Assembly (NCBI RefSeq): GCF_023078355.1
Contig: NZ_CP095552.1
Coordinates: 62,001-126,000, forward strand
Origin: Gordonia hongkongensis
GTDB taxonomy: Bacteria > Actinomycetota > Actinomycetes > Mycobacteriales > Mycobacteriaceae
Length of the DNA stretch: 64,000 nt
Direction of reading: 5' to 3'
A program made the position numbers and the translations under genes. Positions 1 to 8,642 of the stretch are shown here, one piece after another; position 1 is the stretch's first letter, and the number at the start of each line of letters is the position of its first letter. The notes below the pieces were generated by a model. That model made no database searches, had not been told where the DNA came from, and was given only the letters and a program-made list of their open reading frames with translations.

Positions 1-606
1 GCGACTATCGGCATCAAACCATATCCGAGCTGCCAGCTCATGCACGCCACGCTCGACGCCGTCTCCGCGGCGCTCGACGCCGCAGGTGCGCAGGGACTCG
101 ATGTCACTCCGGCGCGCATCGCCGCGATCACCGCCGACGTCCATCCGGACAGCCTGGAAATCGTGTGCGGGCCGGGGACCGGCACCCGGGCGCCGCGCAG
201 CGTCTACGACGCGAAGTTCGACCTGCCCTGGAGCGTCGCCGCGCTCGTCCATGACGGAGCGGTGACCGTGGACACCTACACCGAGAGCTCGATCGCGCGT
301 GCCGAGGTAGCCACGACCGCCGGCCTCGTCGAGGTCGTTTCCGTACCCGATGACCGCCCGGCCGCCGATGCTGCCGGCCGGGCGGTCATCACCTTCGACG
401 ACGGCAGTCGGATCGTCGGCGAGGTGCCGTGCAGCCGCGGGACGTCGGGACAGCCCATGGACGACGCCGCGGTCGCCGAGAAGTTCCGGGGCAACACCGG
501 TGGGGGCGACGATACGGAAGCCCTCGTGCACGCGGTGTTCGCTCTGGGCGACGCACCGTCCGTCCGGCCGATCCTGACGCTCGCGGCGACCGTCGTCGCC
601 GGCTGA
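1..606 (+). CDS. MmgE/PrpD family protein, C-terminal part
   Basis: The reading frame is open from the first base of the window, so the gene starts upstream and about 201 C-terminal residues are visible. The stretch KPYPSCQLMHATLDA is the conserved Lys-Pro-Tyr-Pro-x-Cys...His signature of the MmgE/PrpD (2-methylcitrate dehydratase / cis-aconitate decarboxylase-like) family. These cytoplasmic lyases act on tricarboxylic-acid-type substrates. An acyl-CoA dehydrogenase and a CoA-ester lyase follow on the same strand, so a role in dicarboxylate or branched-acid CoA catabolism is inferred. The actual substrate cannot be read from this fragment. Confidence 0.8.
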   Translation, partial: ATIGIKPYPSCQLMHATLDAVSAALDAAGAQGLDVTPARIAAITADVHPDSLEIVCGPGTGTRAPRSVYDAKFDLPWSVAALVHDGAVTVDTYTESSIARAEVATTAGLVEVVSVPDDRPAADAAGRAVITFDDGSRIVGEVPCSRGTSGQPMDDAAVAEKFRGNTGGGDDTEALVHAVFALGDAPSVRPILTLAATVVAG

Positions 607-654
607 GCTCGCCCCGCCGCGCACCTTCCTCCCACTCGAATCAAGGATCACACA

Positions 655-1818
655 ATGGATTTCAGCTTCAACGAAGAGCAGCGTGACTTCCGGGCGGCCC
701 TGCGTCAGCTCGTCGACAAGGAGATCATCCCGGTCGCGAACGAATGGGAACGCACCGGCCGGTATCCCACCGAGATCGTCGACCGGTTGCGTGAGATGGG
801 CTTGTTCGGGATCACCACACCGGAGGAGTTCGGCGGGCTCGAACTCGACATGGTGTCGTTCACCCTGGTCTACGAAGAACTCGCGCGCGGGTGGATGGGC
901 ATCGCAGGAATCCTCGGCAGCCACAACCTGGCCTGCTGGATGATCGCTCGCCACGGCACCGATGAGCAGAAGGCGCAGTGGCTGCCCCGGCTGGCGAGCG
1001 GCGAATGCCGCACCGGTATCGGCCTCACCGAACCGGGTGCCGGAACCGATCTGCAGGGCATCAAGACGACCGCCACCAAGGACGGTGACGACTACGTCGT
1101 CCGCGGCACCAAGACCTGGATCACCAATGCACGCCATGCGAACGTGCTTCCGGTACTGGTGAAGACCGATCCGTCGACCACCCCGGCGCACAAGGGGATG
1201 AGCATTCTGCTGGTGGACACGACCACGCCCGGCTTCGAGGTCCAGCGCGACCTGGGCAAGCTCGGATACAAGGGCACCGAGTCGTGCGAGATCTTCCTCG
1301 ACGAGGTGCGTGTCCCACAGTCGACGTTGCTCGGCGGCGTCGAGGGCCGCGGTATGCAGCAGGCGCTGTCGGGCCTCGAGATCGGGCGTCTCAACATCGC
1401 CGGACGCAGTGTCGGCATCGCCCAGGCGTCCTACGATGCGGCGCTGAACTACTCGCGGGAGCGGACCGCGTTCGGCAAACCGATCTCGGACTTCCAGGCA
1501 ATCCAGCTCAAGCTCGCCGACATCGCCACCCAGCTGCAGGCCGCCCGCCTGATGACGTACTGGGCTGCGGCCAAAGCGGATTCGGGTGCCCGTGTCGACG
1601 GCGAGGCCGGGATGGCCAAGTACTTCGCGTCGGAGACCGCGATCACCGCGAGTCTCGAGGCGATGCGCATCCACGGCGGCTACGGCTACTCGACCGAGTT
1701 CAACGTCGAGCGCTACTACCGGGACGCCCCGTTGATGTCGATCGGTGAGGGCACCAACGACATCATGCGGACGGTCATCGCCAAGGCACTGGTCAACGGC
1801 ACCGTCACCGTCGGATGA
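655..1818 (+). CDS. acyl-CoA dehydrogenase
   Basis: 387 residues, the usual length of a soluble FAD acyl-CoA dehydrogenase. Family signatures are visible: LTEPGAGTDL in the middle beta domain, the RIHGGYGYSTE segment, and IGEGTNDIMR near the C-terminus, where many family members carry the catalytic base. It would oxidise an acyl-CoA to the 2,3-enoyl-CoA and pass electrons to ETF. ATG follows AATCAAGGATCACACA, a weak GGA ribosome site. The stop overlaps the start of the next gene by 4 nt, so it is translationally coupled to the CoA-ester lyase. Substrate is unknown; glutaryl-CoA-like, short-chain or branched-chain acyl-CoA are all possible. Confidence 0.9.
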   Translation: MDFSFNEEQRDFRAALRQLVDKEIIPVANEWERTGRYPTEIVDRLREMGLFGITTPEEFGGLELDMVSFTLVYEELARGWMGIAGILGSHNLACWMIARHGTDEQKAQWLPRLASGECRTGIGLTEPGAGTDLQGIKTTATKDGDDYVVRGTKTWITNARHANVLPVLVKTDPSTTPAHKGMSILLVDTTTPGFEVQRDLGKLGYKGTESCEIFLDEVRVPQSTLLGGVEGRGMQQALSGLEIGRLNIAGRSVGIAQASYDAALNYSRERTAFGKPISDFQAIQLKLADIATQLQAARLMTYWAAAKADSGARVDGEAGMAKYFASETAITASLEAMRIHGGYGYSTEFNVERYYRDAPLMSIGEGTNDIMRTVIAKALVNGTVTVG

Positions 1819-2654
1819 GTTCCGAGCTGATCTTCCTGTACGTTCCGGGAGACCGGCCCGAGCGGTTCGACAAGGCGACCGGCTCGGGTGCCGACGCGGT
1901 CGTCCTCGACCTCGAGGACGCGGTTCCGTTGTCGGGCAAGGATACTGCGCGCATCGCGGTGGGCGAGTGGCTGGCGAGCCCGGCTCGCCCGTCCGTTCCT
2001 GCCTGGGTGCGGGTGAACCCGGGCCCTGAACTCCCCGACGACCTGACCATGGCGGTCCGGGCCGGCGCCGACGGGGTCTGGCTGCCCAAGGTCGACGACG
2101 CAGCGATTCTCGACCGTGTGGACGGTCTGCTGACGGAACTGGAGTCCGAGTTCGGCGGCCCGCGAACGCCGGTGTCGCCGCTCATCGAGACCGGTGCCGG
2201 CCTGTGCAACGCGGCGGCGATTGCAGCGGGCCCGCGGGTGGCGTTCGTCCAGATCGGCGAGGTCGACCTTGCTGCGGATCTCGGAGTCTCACCAGTGGTC
2301 GGCAACGAATTACTCTGGGCACGTTCGCAAGTGGTCGCAGCGTCGGCGGCGGCGAAGATCCGCCCGCCCCTGGCGGCGGCGTCGCCCTCGATCGGTGATG
2401 ACGCCGCGTTCGAGGTCGAGACCAGGCAGCTGATCGGTCTCGGGTTCTTCGGACGGGCCTGCATCCATCCGCGTCAGATCGCGCCCGCGCGATCCGGCAT
2501 GGCGCCATCCGAGTCCGAGGTGGCGACGGCCCGCGACATCCTCACCGCGTTCGACGCGGCCGGCGGTGCCGCAGCCACCGACAGCGCCGGGCGACTCATC
2601 GACGAGGCCGTCGCGCGGATCGCCCGGAGAACTCTCGCCCGGCAGCCAACGTAA
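1815..2654 (+). CDS. HpcH/HpaI-type CoA-ester lyase (citrate lyase beta-like)
   Basis: 279 residues with the CitE/HpcH TIM-barrel pattern: YVPGDRPERFDKA at the N-terminus, VVLDLEDAV, the Arg-containing WVRVNPG strand, a Glu in SPLIETGAGL, and CIHPRQIAPA near the end. Members cleave citramalyl-CoA, malyl-CoA or related esters using a divalent metal. ATGA overlap with the acyl-CoA dehydrogenase and co-orientation with MmgE/PrpD indicate one operon. A route such as mesaconate/citramalate-type CoA catabolism would fit. This is inference, since the family is diverse in substrate. Confidence 0.85.
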   Translation: MSSELIFLYVPGDRPERFDKATGSGADAVVLDLEDAVPLSGKDTARIAVGEWLASPARPSVPAWVRVNPGPELPDDLTMAVRAGADGVWLPKVDDAAILDRVDGLLTELESEFGGPRTPVSPLIETGAGLCNAAAIAAGPRVAFVQIGEVDLAADLGVSPVVGNELLWARSQVVAASAAAKIRPPLAAASPSIGDDAAFEVETRQLIGLGFFGRACIHPRQIAPARSGMAPSESEVATARDILTAFDAAGGAAATDSAGRLIDEAVARIARRTLARQPT

Positions 2655-2742
2655 TATCGGTGACGCCGGGTCGGGGGACTCCGCGGTTCCCGCTCGGCGT
2701 GCCGGACCCGACACCTCACGCGACATCGAAACGGAGACAGAC

Positions 2743-2829
2743 ATGGTGGACACCATCTTGTGGCAGGCGATTCAGGACAACGAGCTGGCACTGGCGGTCC
2801 TGCAGTACGTGTTCTCGGGCGTCAAGTAG
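2743..2829 (+). CDS. small ORF, 28 residues, possible membrane peptide
   Basis: An ATG preceded at good distance by ACGGAGACAG (GGAG ribosome site) opens a 28-codon frame that encodes a peptide starting MVDTILW and ending FSGVK. The middle is hydrophobic (ILW...LALAVLQYVF) with few charges, so it could be a single membrane helix or amphipathic helix. It lies 88 nt after the CoA-ester lyase on the same strand. I do not recognise it. A small real gene is suggested only by the ribosome site and composition. Confidence 0.4.
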   Translation: MVDTILWQAIQDNELALAVLQYVFSGVK

Positions 2830-2980
2830 GCCACCTGCGGTCATCCGGGGCAGATTCCGGCGAACTCCGGCGGGCCCGGGGTTGACGCGCAGGGATCACC
2901 GACGAACCCCGGGTGAAGGCTCGGTGAAGTCTGCTCGAGGCGCCTCGTGATGCGCTGACCTTGATCCTAGGGTCGGCATC

Positions 2981-3379
2981 ATGAATCGATCTGTGGTGAA
3001 GAAGATGTCGGTGGTCGCCGCGACGATGGGCGCGGCGTCGGTCCTCAGCGTGGTGGGTTCGCCGGTTGCGTCGGCGAACTCGTTCTCCACCAGCACGCAT
3101 GGTGGAACAGCGAGTTACGACGACGGAGGCGACCGGTTCTGTGCGTTCGCGTGGAACACCGAGGGAGTCCGTACGGTCCGGGTCACCCTGACCGCCATCA
3201 GTCGCCCCGGCCCGAGCCACGACTTCACCGAGCGCAACACCTACGCCGGCGGCACTGCGGGCAACACGTGCCGCAGCCTCGCCACCGCGTACGAGGACAC
3301 CCAGTACCGGGCCGTCATCCGCGGGTACTGGGGTGAGCCCGGGACGACCGAGACCAAGACCGTCACCTTCTACAGCTGA
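2981..3379 (+). CDS. small secreted protein of unknown function
   Basis: 132 residues. The N-terminus has a clear Sec signal peptide: basic MNRSVVKK, a hydrophobic core to about residue 28, then a likely cleavage after SPVASA (about residue 31). The mature protein of about 100 residues is polar, has two cysteines (FCAF and NTCRSL) that could form a disulfide, and reads like a small beta-sandwich. No enzyme motif is seen. It is flanked by a GC-rich hairpin downstream, so it is probably a single-gene transcript. Function unknown. Confidence 0.75.
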   Translation: MNRSVVKKMSVVAATMGAASVLSVVGSPVASANSFSTSTHGGTASYDDGGDRFCAFAWNTEGVRTVRVTLTAISRPGPSHDFTERNTYAGGTAGNTCRSLATAYEDTQYRAVIRGYWGEPGTTETKTVTFYS

Positions 3380-3400
3380 CCCGACCCATCCGGTACCGCG

Positions 3401-3430
3401 CCGCCGGTCGCTCTCCCGAGCGGCCGGCGG
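3401..3430 (+). terminator. GC-rich hairpin after the secreted-protein gene
   Basis: CCGCCGGTCGCTC and GAGCGGCCGGCGG form a nearly perfect 13-bp stem with one mismatch and a 4-nt loop (TCCC), 22 nt after the stop codon. There is no clear T-run, which is common for actinobacterial terminators. Confidence 0.5.
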
Positions 3431-3581
3431 TGTGCTGTGTCGGGAGTCGACCTTTTGTACACACATTCCCGGTGCGATTTCGGAAAGAGCTGAGCGACGA
3501 TTTCGGGACGCATTACCGGAATCATTCCGCGAATTGGTCGACTCATCCGGCGACGCCGGAAATGTCCGCTAACGTTTAGCA

Positions 3582-5150
3582 ATGCTCACTGGCGCACGCG
3601 GAAATCGATGGCAGATCCGACTCGCCGCGGCAGCACTTGTGCTGGTCGTGGCCGCAGGTCTGTCCATCGTCTCGTCCGGCCCGTCCGCGGCGGCGCCGGT
3701 GGTTAACCCTCAGGCCGGAAAGGTCGTCGCGCACGCCGATTTCCAGGTGAAGCGGGACGGTTTCTCCTTCGAGAACTGGGGACCGAATGATGCGCTGCAC
3801 ACCCGCGGCCTGAGCATCGAGGGCATGCGTGCCGTCTTCGGTGACGAGGTCTGCGCCCGTATAGTGCTCGGGGTGTGTTCGCCGACGACGGTGGCCGAAC
3901 TCGTGCAGCAGGAATTCAACGAGTCGATGTCGGGCGGGCACTGCTTCGGAATGGCCGCACTCGCCGGACTGTATGCCACCAAGCGTCTGAACCCGTTCCC
4001 GTTGGCGATGCCGTGGCAGTCCGTCTACAGCATCCGCCCGTCGGCACCGCTCGACGAACTCATCGCCCGGATGTTCATCACCCAGGGGTTCCCGCCCACC
4101 GACCTGGCGCAGTCCGAGGTCACGGTCACCCAGGCACTGTCCCGTCTGCGGTCGGCGTGGGCACGCAACGACAACTACGTCTTGGCGATCTACACCGACG
4201 AGGAACAGAGCGCCGGACACGCCATCAACCCGATCGCGATCCGCGACCTCGGGCAGGGCAAGCGCGGCATCGTCGTGTACGACAACAACTTCCCCGGTGT
4301 CGAGAAGATGATCGTCGCCGACCCCGCCGCGAACAGCTGGTACTACTCGACCGCGACCAATCCGTCGGAGCCGACCCTGCTGTTCCAGGGCTCCCCGCTC
4401 AACAAGATGATGCTGGTCCCGTTGGCGCCGATCCTGGCACGTCATCAGGATCCGGAACTGCGCAGTGACGAGACCGTGGTCATCGTCTCGGACAACAACG
4501 GTGGCGCCCGCGGCTACGGCGACGTCGACTGGGATGTGCGGGTCACCGACCCCGCGGGCCGCGCGATCCCGGGCGTCGACAAAAAGATCCTGTTCAACAA
4601 CGACAACACCGCCACCTTCACGGTGCCCGCCAACCGCACGTTCAAGATCATCGTGGACGGGGTGGAAGCGGGTCGTACCGCGGACATCGACGCCACGGTG
4701 CTCAGCGCCGGCGGTGTGGTGGCGATGGGTGATCTCGAAGTGCCCGCCGGCGCGGTCGCGGCCATCGACGCCGACCCGACCCGGCACGGCATGCGGGTGA
4801 CCTCGTCGGCGCCGTCGACCGCGGAGTTCCAGGTCGCGACCGAGGATTCGCTGCGCTCGTTGTCGACCGAGACCACCCAGCTGGCAGTCGGCCCGGGTTC
4901 GGCGGTGTCGGTCGGAACCGCGAGTACCGGTGTCACCGTCCGGTCCGAGGGACGGGCGCAGCGACTGCGTCTGGAGGTCGAACGAAGTGACACCTTCACC
5001 GATCGGATCGCCGTCAGCCCGACGTCGATCTCGCTGCCCGCGGGCGCGACGGTCACGGTGCCGGTGAACCTGTGGCCCGGTTTCGGACCGGTCCCGGCGA
5101 CCGTTCGTAGCGGTCCGTCGATCACCCCTGTGCCCCTGAGCATGCGGTGA
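3582..5150 (+). CDS. exported papain-like cysteine-enzyme candidate with C-terminal beta domains
   Basis: 522 residues. An N-terminal signal peptide (hydrophobic residues 13-32, cleavage near SAAAP at about 38) predicts export. The order SGGHCFGMA (Cys121), SAGHAINPIAI (His213) and VVYDNNFPG (Asp234/Asn235) resembles the Cys-His-Asp/Asn triad of papain-fold or C39-like enzymes, with the Cys at a helix start after small residues. Residues from about 290 to the end look like beta-sandwich repeats rich in Val, Thr and Gly. The next gene starts inside its stop codon, so the two are coupled. No named family is recognised, and the catalytic assignment is inference from motif order. Confidence 0.7.
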   Translation: MLTGARGNRWQIRLAAAALVLVVAAGLSIVSSGPSAAAPVVNPQAGKVVAHADFQVKRDGFSFENWGPNDALHTRGLSIEGMRAVFGDEVCARIVLGVCSPTTVAELVQQEFNESMSGGHCFGMAALAGLYATKRLNPFPLAMPWQSVYSIRPSAPLDELIARMFITQGFPPTDLAQSEVTVTQALSRLRSAWARNDNYVLAIYTDEEQSAGHAINPIAIRDLGQGKRGIVVYDNNFPGVEKMIVADPAANSWYYSTATNPSEPTLLFQGSPLNKMMLVPLAPILARHQDPELRSDETVVIVSDNNGGARGYGDVDWDVRVTDPAGRAIPGVDKKILFNNDNTATFTVPANRTFKIIVDGVEAGRTADIDATVLSAGGVVAMGDLEVPAGAVAAIDADPTRHGMRVTSSAPSTAEFQVATEDSLRSLSTETTQLAVGPGSAVSVGTASTGVTVRSEGRAQRLRLEVERSDTFTDRIAVSPTSISLPAGATVTVPVNLWPGFGPVPATVRSGPSITPVPLSMR

Positions 5151-6103
5151 GGAATACGTCGGGCGGTGGCCGCCTCGCACTGGCCGTCCTGGCCGCGACT
5201 GTGGTGGCGCTGTCCGCGTGTGCGGACGGAACGACGCCCGTCTCGACCTCGAGCAGCAGCGCCACGGCCGCCCCGGTCGAGTACCTCGACGAGGTGACGG
5301 TTCAGCGGGTGCGGTACCCGACCCCGGATGACGGTGACACAGACCAGAATTGGGCCGAGCTGTATCTACCCGCGGGTGAGCAGCGGGTCGATTCGATACC
5401 GCTCGTGGTCCTCGTCCACGGTGGTGCATGGCAAAGCGCCCTGGGCGCCGATGTCTTCGAGCCGCTCGCGCGCGACCTCGCCGGCCGCGGGATGGCCGTC
5501 TACAACATCGAATACCGCCGTGTCGGCTCGGGCGGCGGATGGCCGACGACGTTCCGCGACGTCGCGAGCGCCCTCGATCACGTCGTCGTCGTGGACCGGC
5601 AGTTCCCGCAGATCGACACCGACGACGAGCTGATCGTCGGGCACAGCGCGGGTGCACAACTCGCGGTGTGGGGCGGCACCCGGCACAAGCTGGAGGACGA
5701 CGAGGTCGGTGCCCGACCATTGTTCCGCCCGACGCGCGTCGTCTCCCTCGCCGGTCCGCTCGACATGACCTACGCCGCAACGCACGGCGACGACCGCATC
5801 GTGACCGCCCTCGGCGGCACCCCGGCGCAGGTTCCGCAGCGGTACACGATGGTCGATCCCATCCAGAACATCGATCCCGACACCCCGGTGGTCGCCGTCC
5901 ACGGCACCGCCGACCGAATGGTCTCCCCGGCGAACTCACAGCGGTACGCCGCCGCCGTCGTGAAGGCCGGCGGCGACGCGGAGGCCGTACTGATCCCAGG
6001 CGGCAACCACGGTTCGGTGGTCACCTCGAACGCGCCCGAGTACCCCCGTGTCCTCGACATCATCACCGGCGCGTCGGCCGCCGACGTGCAGGACGTGGCC
6101 TGA
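5147..6103 (+). CDS. alpha/beta-hydrolase lipoprotein (esterase-like)
   Basis: 318 residues from a GTG that overlaps the previous stop by 4 nt. A lipoprotein signal ends in LSAC (Cys about residue 25), so the enzyme is predicted to be anchored outside the membrane. The hydrolase fold shows the HGGAW oxyanion-hole motif, nucleophile GHSAGAQ, then HGTADRMV (acid region) and GGNHGS (catalytic His). This is typical of the BD-FAE / carboxylesterase group. It is coupled to the papain-like exported protein, so the two may process the same extracellular substrate. Confidence 0.85.
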   Translation: MRNTSGGGRLALAVLAATVVALSACADGTTPVSTSSSSATAAPVEYLDEVTVQRVRYPTPDDGDTDQNWAELYLPAGEQRVDSIPLVVLVHGGAWQSALGADVFEPLARDLAGRGMAVYNIEYRRVGSGGGWPTTFRDVASALDHVVVVDRQFPQIDTDDELIVGHSAGAQLAVWGGTRHKLEDDEVGARPLFRPTRVVSLAGPLDMTYAATHGDDRIVTALGGTPAQVPQRYTMVDPIQNIDPDTPVVAVHGTADRMVSPANSQRYAAAVVKAGGDAEAVLIPGGNHGSVVTSNAPEYPRVLDIITGASAADVQDVA

Positions 6104-6146
6104 GCCGGTCCTCGGCCACTGGGACCGACGCGACTGCCGGGCCGCC

Positions 6147-7190
6147 TCAGAGCGTCACGAGACTCGCTGCGGGCGTGTACTTCTCCCGACTGATCCGGCG
6201 CGGGGGCATCCGTCGCCGCTTGAGTGCCCGGACCCCCGCCTCGACCATCGCGGGCGGGCCGCAGAGATACGCGGCGTAACTGCGGCAGGAGTCGAAGTCC
6301 GTCATCATCGCGTCGCCGACGTAACCGGTGCGGCCGCACCACTGTTGGCGACTGAGGCAGGGCGTGTACCGGATGTTCGGGTGGTCGGTTGCGAGTGTGC
6401 GCCAGAAGTCGACGTCGTACAGTTCGGCCTCGGTGCGGACGCCGTGGTAGACGTGGATCTCGCGATCGGGGTCGGTTTCCAGCGCGGCTCTTGCGATCGC
6501 CTTCAGCGGCGCGAGGCCCGTACCCCCGGCGAGCAGGATGAGTCCGACTCCCGGCTCGTCCTCTCGATGACAGAAGTCACCCCAGGGCCCCGTCATCGAC
6601 ACCGACGATCCGACGGTCAGCGAATCGAAGATCCACCCGTCGGTGGCCAGACCGTCGGGTTGCCGGCGGATGTGGAACTCGAGGGTGCGGGATTCGCTGG
6701 GCGGGTTGGCCATCGAGTACGGACGTGTCTGGTCCGTGCCCGGGATCGACAACCCGACGTACTGGCCCGCGGTGAACTCGAACGGGTCGTCGAGCGACAC
6801 CGTCACGGAGACCGTGTCGTCGGCGACCGTGGTGAGGGAGCTGACGGTTCCGGCGAGATCGCGCAACGCGTGGTGGTGCGCGCCGGACTCGTCCGCGGGT
6901 GGTTCGACGACGATGTCGGTGGTGGGCGTCGACTGACACGACAGCACGTATCCCTGGTCCCGCTCGCCGTCGGACAGCACGGTGTCGGGGGTCGGCGGCG
7001 CGTCCACCATTCCGCCGGTGACGCGTACCTTGCAGGTACCGCAGGTTCCCTGGTTGCAGGAGTTGGGAATCCACACACCCTGACGTAGCAGGGCATCGAG
7101 AACCCGCTGCCCGGATCCGCAGGTCACCGAGGTCGTAGGCGTGTCGATGCGGAAGGTCGTCGGGTCGGACCGGGTCGTCGGGTCGGACAT
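6147..7190 (-). CDS. gcoB: GcoB-like P450 reductase (2Fe-2S, FAD, NADH)
   Basis: 347 residues starting at MSDPTTRSD; the frame is open further upstream but there it overlaps the P450 coding sequence. An N-terminal plant-type ferredoxin domain has Cys45, Cys50, Cys53 and Cys85. It is followed by an FAD-binding barrel (RPYSMAN) and an NAD-binding domain (GGTGLAPL, CGPPAMVEAG). This N-terminal-ferredoxin order is that of GcoB, the single-protein reductase of the GcoA aromatic O-demethylase. The start codon lies 2 nt after the P450 stop, so they are one operon. It carries electrons from NADH to the heme protein. Confidence 0.88.
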   Translation of the reverse strand: MSDPTTRSDPTTFRIDTPTTSVTCGSGQRVLDALLRQGVWIPNSCNQGTCGTCKVRVTGGMVDAPPTPDTVLSDGERDQGYVLSCQSTPTTDIVVEPPADESGAHHHALRDLAGTVSSLTTVADDTVSVTVSLDDPFEFTAGQYVGLSIPGTDQTRPYSMANPPSESRTLEFHIRRQPDGLATDGWIFDSLTVGSSVSMTGPWGDFCHREDEPGVGLILLAGGTGLAPLKAIARAALETDPDREIHVYHGVRTEAELYDVDFWRTLATDHPNIRYTPCLSRQQWCGRTGYVGDAMMTDFDSCRSYAAYLCGPPAMVEAGVRALKRRRMPPRRISREKYTPAASLVTL

Positions 7191-7192
7191 CG

Positions 7193-8404
7193 TCACACCT
7201 CCCAGACCGTATGCAACGACGTCGGGCCACGGAAACCCCAACCCCAGAACTCGACGTCGCTGCTGTCGTCGCGCTCGAGGTTCGGGATCGACTCGAACAG
7301 CTCCTCGAGTCCGATTCGGCACACGTGGTTGGCGAAGTAGATGCCGGCACACGCGTGGTTGCCGGCACCGAATGCCAGGTGAGGCAGGGGCGGTCGCGTG
7401 ATGTCGTACTCCGACGGCGCCTCGTAGACCGAGTGGTCGTGGTTGGCCGATCCGTACGACATCAGGACCACCGAGCCCGCCGGCAGGTCGACGCCGGCGA
7501 CCTCGGTGTCCGTCGTGCTGATCCGGGCGGTCGCCGACCAGATCGGCGACGTCCACCGCATGCCCTCGGAGATCGCGCGCGGGATGAGACCCGGCTCGTC
7601 GACGACTTGCTCGAACTGATCCGGGCGACTGAACAGACCGACGAGTGTCGACGCCATGGCGTGACCCGGCTCCTGCATCGCTCCGAGGAGGTAGACGTAC
7701 AGCGTCGGATAGATGTAGTCGCGGTCGCGGGTCTGCCCGTCGGGCATCCCGTCGTGCAGCCAGTGCGAGATCGCGCTGTCGTCGGGATTCTCGATCCAGT
7801 TGTCGATCAGCGGATCGACGATCGACTGGATCTCCAGCTTCGCGGCGTCGGCCTCGGCGAAGCCGTCCGGGTTGGTGAACTCGCCGTTCTCGTCGACTCC
7901 CGCATTGGTGAACGACACCGACAGTTTGTGGAACCATTCACGCAACTTGTCGGAACTCACCGACTGGAGGCCGAGAAGGTCGCCGAGCGCGCGCACACTG
8001 ACGGGTTCGCAATACTGGGCGACGAGTTCGGCGCGCCCCACGTCCTCGAAGTCGCTCAGGTACCGGCGGGCGATCGGCCGGACGAGGTCGTCGATCCACC
8101 GGTCGACCTCCTGGGGTTGCAGGGCAGGATCGACCATCGACCGTAGGTCGTCGTGGATCGCACCGTTCACCCCGATCACTGCCGGGTGTCCGAAGGTACG
8201 GCCGCCGGCCTTGGTGATCACCGCCTCGAAGTCGGGGCTGGTGGCGATCGACCGGCAGATGTCCGCCGTCGTCGCGACATACGACCCGAGAACCGGGACA
8301 TAGGCGAGCGGCGCCTCGGCGCGAAGCCGTTCGTAGACGGGGTAGGGGTTGCGTTCGAGCTCGGTCATCGTGATGTCGTCGATCCACGACATGGTGCTGG
8401 TCAT
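7193..8404 (-). CDS. gcoA: GcoA-like cytochrome P450 (CYP255A), aromatic O-demethylase
   Basis: 403 residues. Start chosen at ATG 8404, preceded by GCGGAGGAACCC. Heme loop [13 protein letters not shown] has Cys352. The I-helix segment [10 protein letters not shown] lacks the usual acid-Thr pair, as in GcoA. Numbered four lower than the Amycolatopsis enzyme as I recall it, the aromatic pocket residues Phe71, Phe165 and Phe391 and small residues Val237 and Gly241 match GcoA Phe75, Phe169, Phe395, Val241 and Gly245. GcoA demethylates guaiacol and related methoxy/ethoxy arenes, releasing formaldehyde. The next gene is its reductase and an AraC regulator is divergent, the usual arrangement. Guaiacol is the best substrate guess. 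Confidence 0.92.
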   Translation of the reverse strand: MTSTMSWIDDITMTELERNPYPVYERLRAEAPLAYVPVLGSYVATTADICRSIATSPDFEAVITKAGGRTFGHPAVIGVNGAIHDDLRSMVDPALQPQEVDRWIDDLVRPIARRYLSDFEDVGRAELVAQYCEPVSVRALGDLLGLQSVSSDKLREWFHKLSVSFTNAGVDENGEFTNPDGFAEADAAKLEIQSIVDPLIDNWIENPDDSAISHWLHDGMPDGQTRDRDYIYPTLYVYLLGAMQEPGHAMASTLVGLFSRPDQFEQVVDEPGLIPRAISEGMRWTSPIWSATARISTTDTEVAGVDLPAGSVVLMSYGSANHDHSVYEAPSEYDITRPPLPHLAFGAGNHACAGIYFANHVCRIGLEELFESIPNLERDDSSDVEFWGWGFRGPTSLHTVWEV

Positions 8405-8642
8405 GGGTTCCTCCGCTGTGTTCGTCTCGAGGCCGGGGGTCTGCGCCGGCAGGCTGTCGGCGACCCGGTGCGAGGTGACACTAGGGACCGCCGGACCGGC
8501 GGTCGATACGGTTCGCGCGCCGGCGGCACCGATCGCGCGACGATGTGATCGCAGTCTCTGAGGAGGGTGGCGAGTGTGACCGGTCACCGGGTTGAATCGA
8601 GACGCGGGACCCTTGCGTGACCGGAGTACGAGGAAGACATCC
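8405..8642. promoter_or_regulatory. gcoA / AraC divergent control region with two palindromes
   Basis: This 238-bp gap must hold both promoters. Two symmetric sites are visible. GACCGCCG-GAC-CGGCGGTC at 8486-8504 has 8-bp arms, and GTGACCGGTCAC at 8576-8587 is a perfect 12-bp palindrome close to the AraC gene. Either could bind the regulator or another factor. AraC proteins more often use direct repeats, so the assignment is uncertain. Confidence 0.45.

Noticed and set aside
3576..5939. 787-residue open frame on the minus strand
   Set aside because: Arg/Gly/His-rich shadow opposite the papain-like and hydrolase genes, whose signal peptides and motifs show them to be real.
7191..7937. N-terminal 249-codon extension of the GcoB frame
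   Set aside because: Lies inside the GcoA coding sequence in another frame; ATG 7190 follows the P450 stop by 2 nt and gives normal family length.
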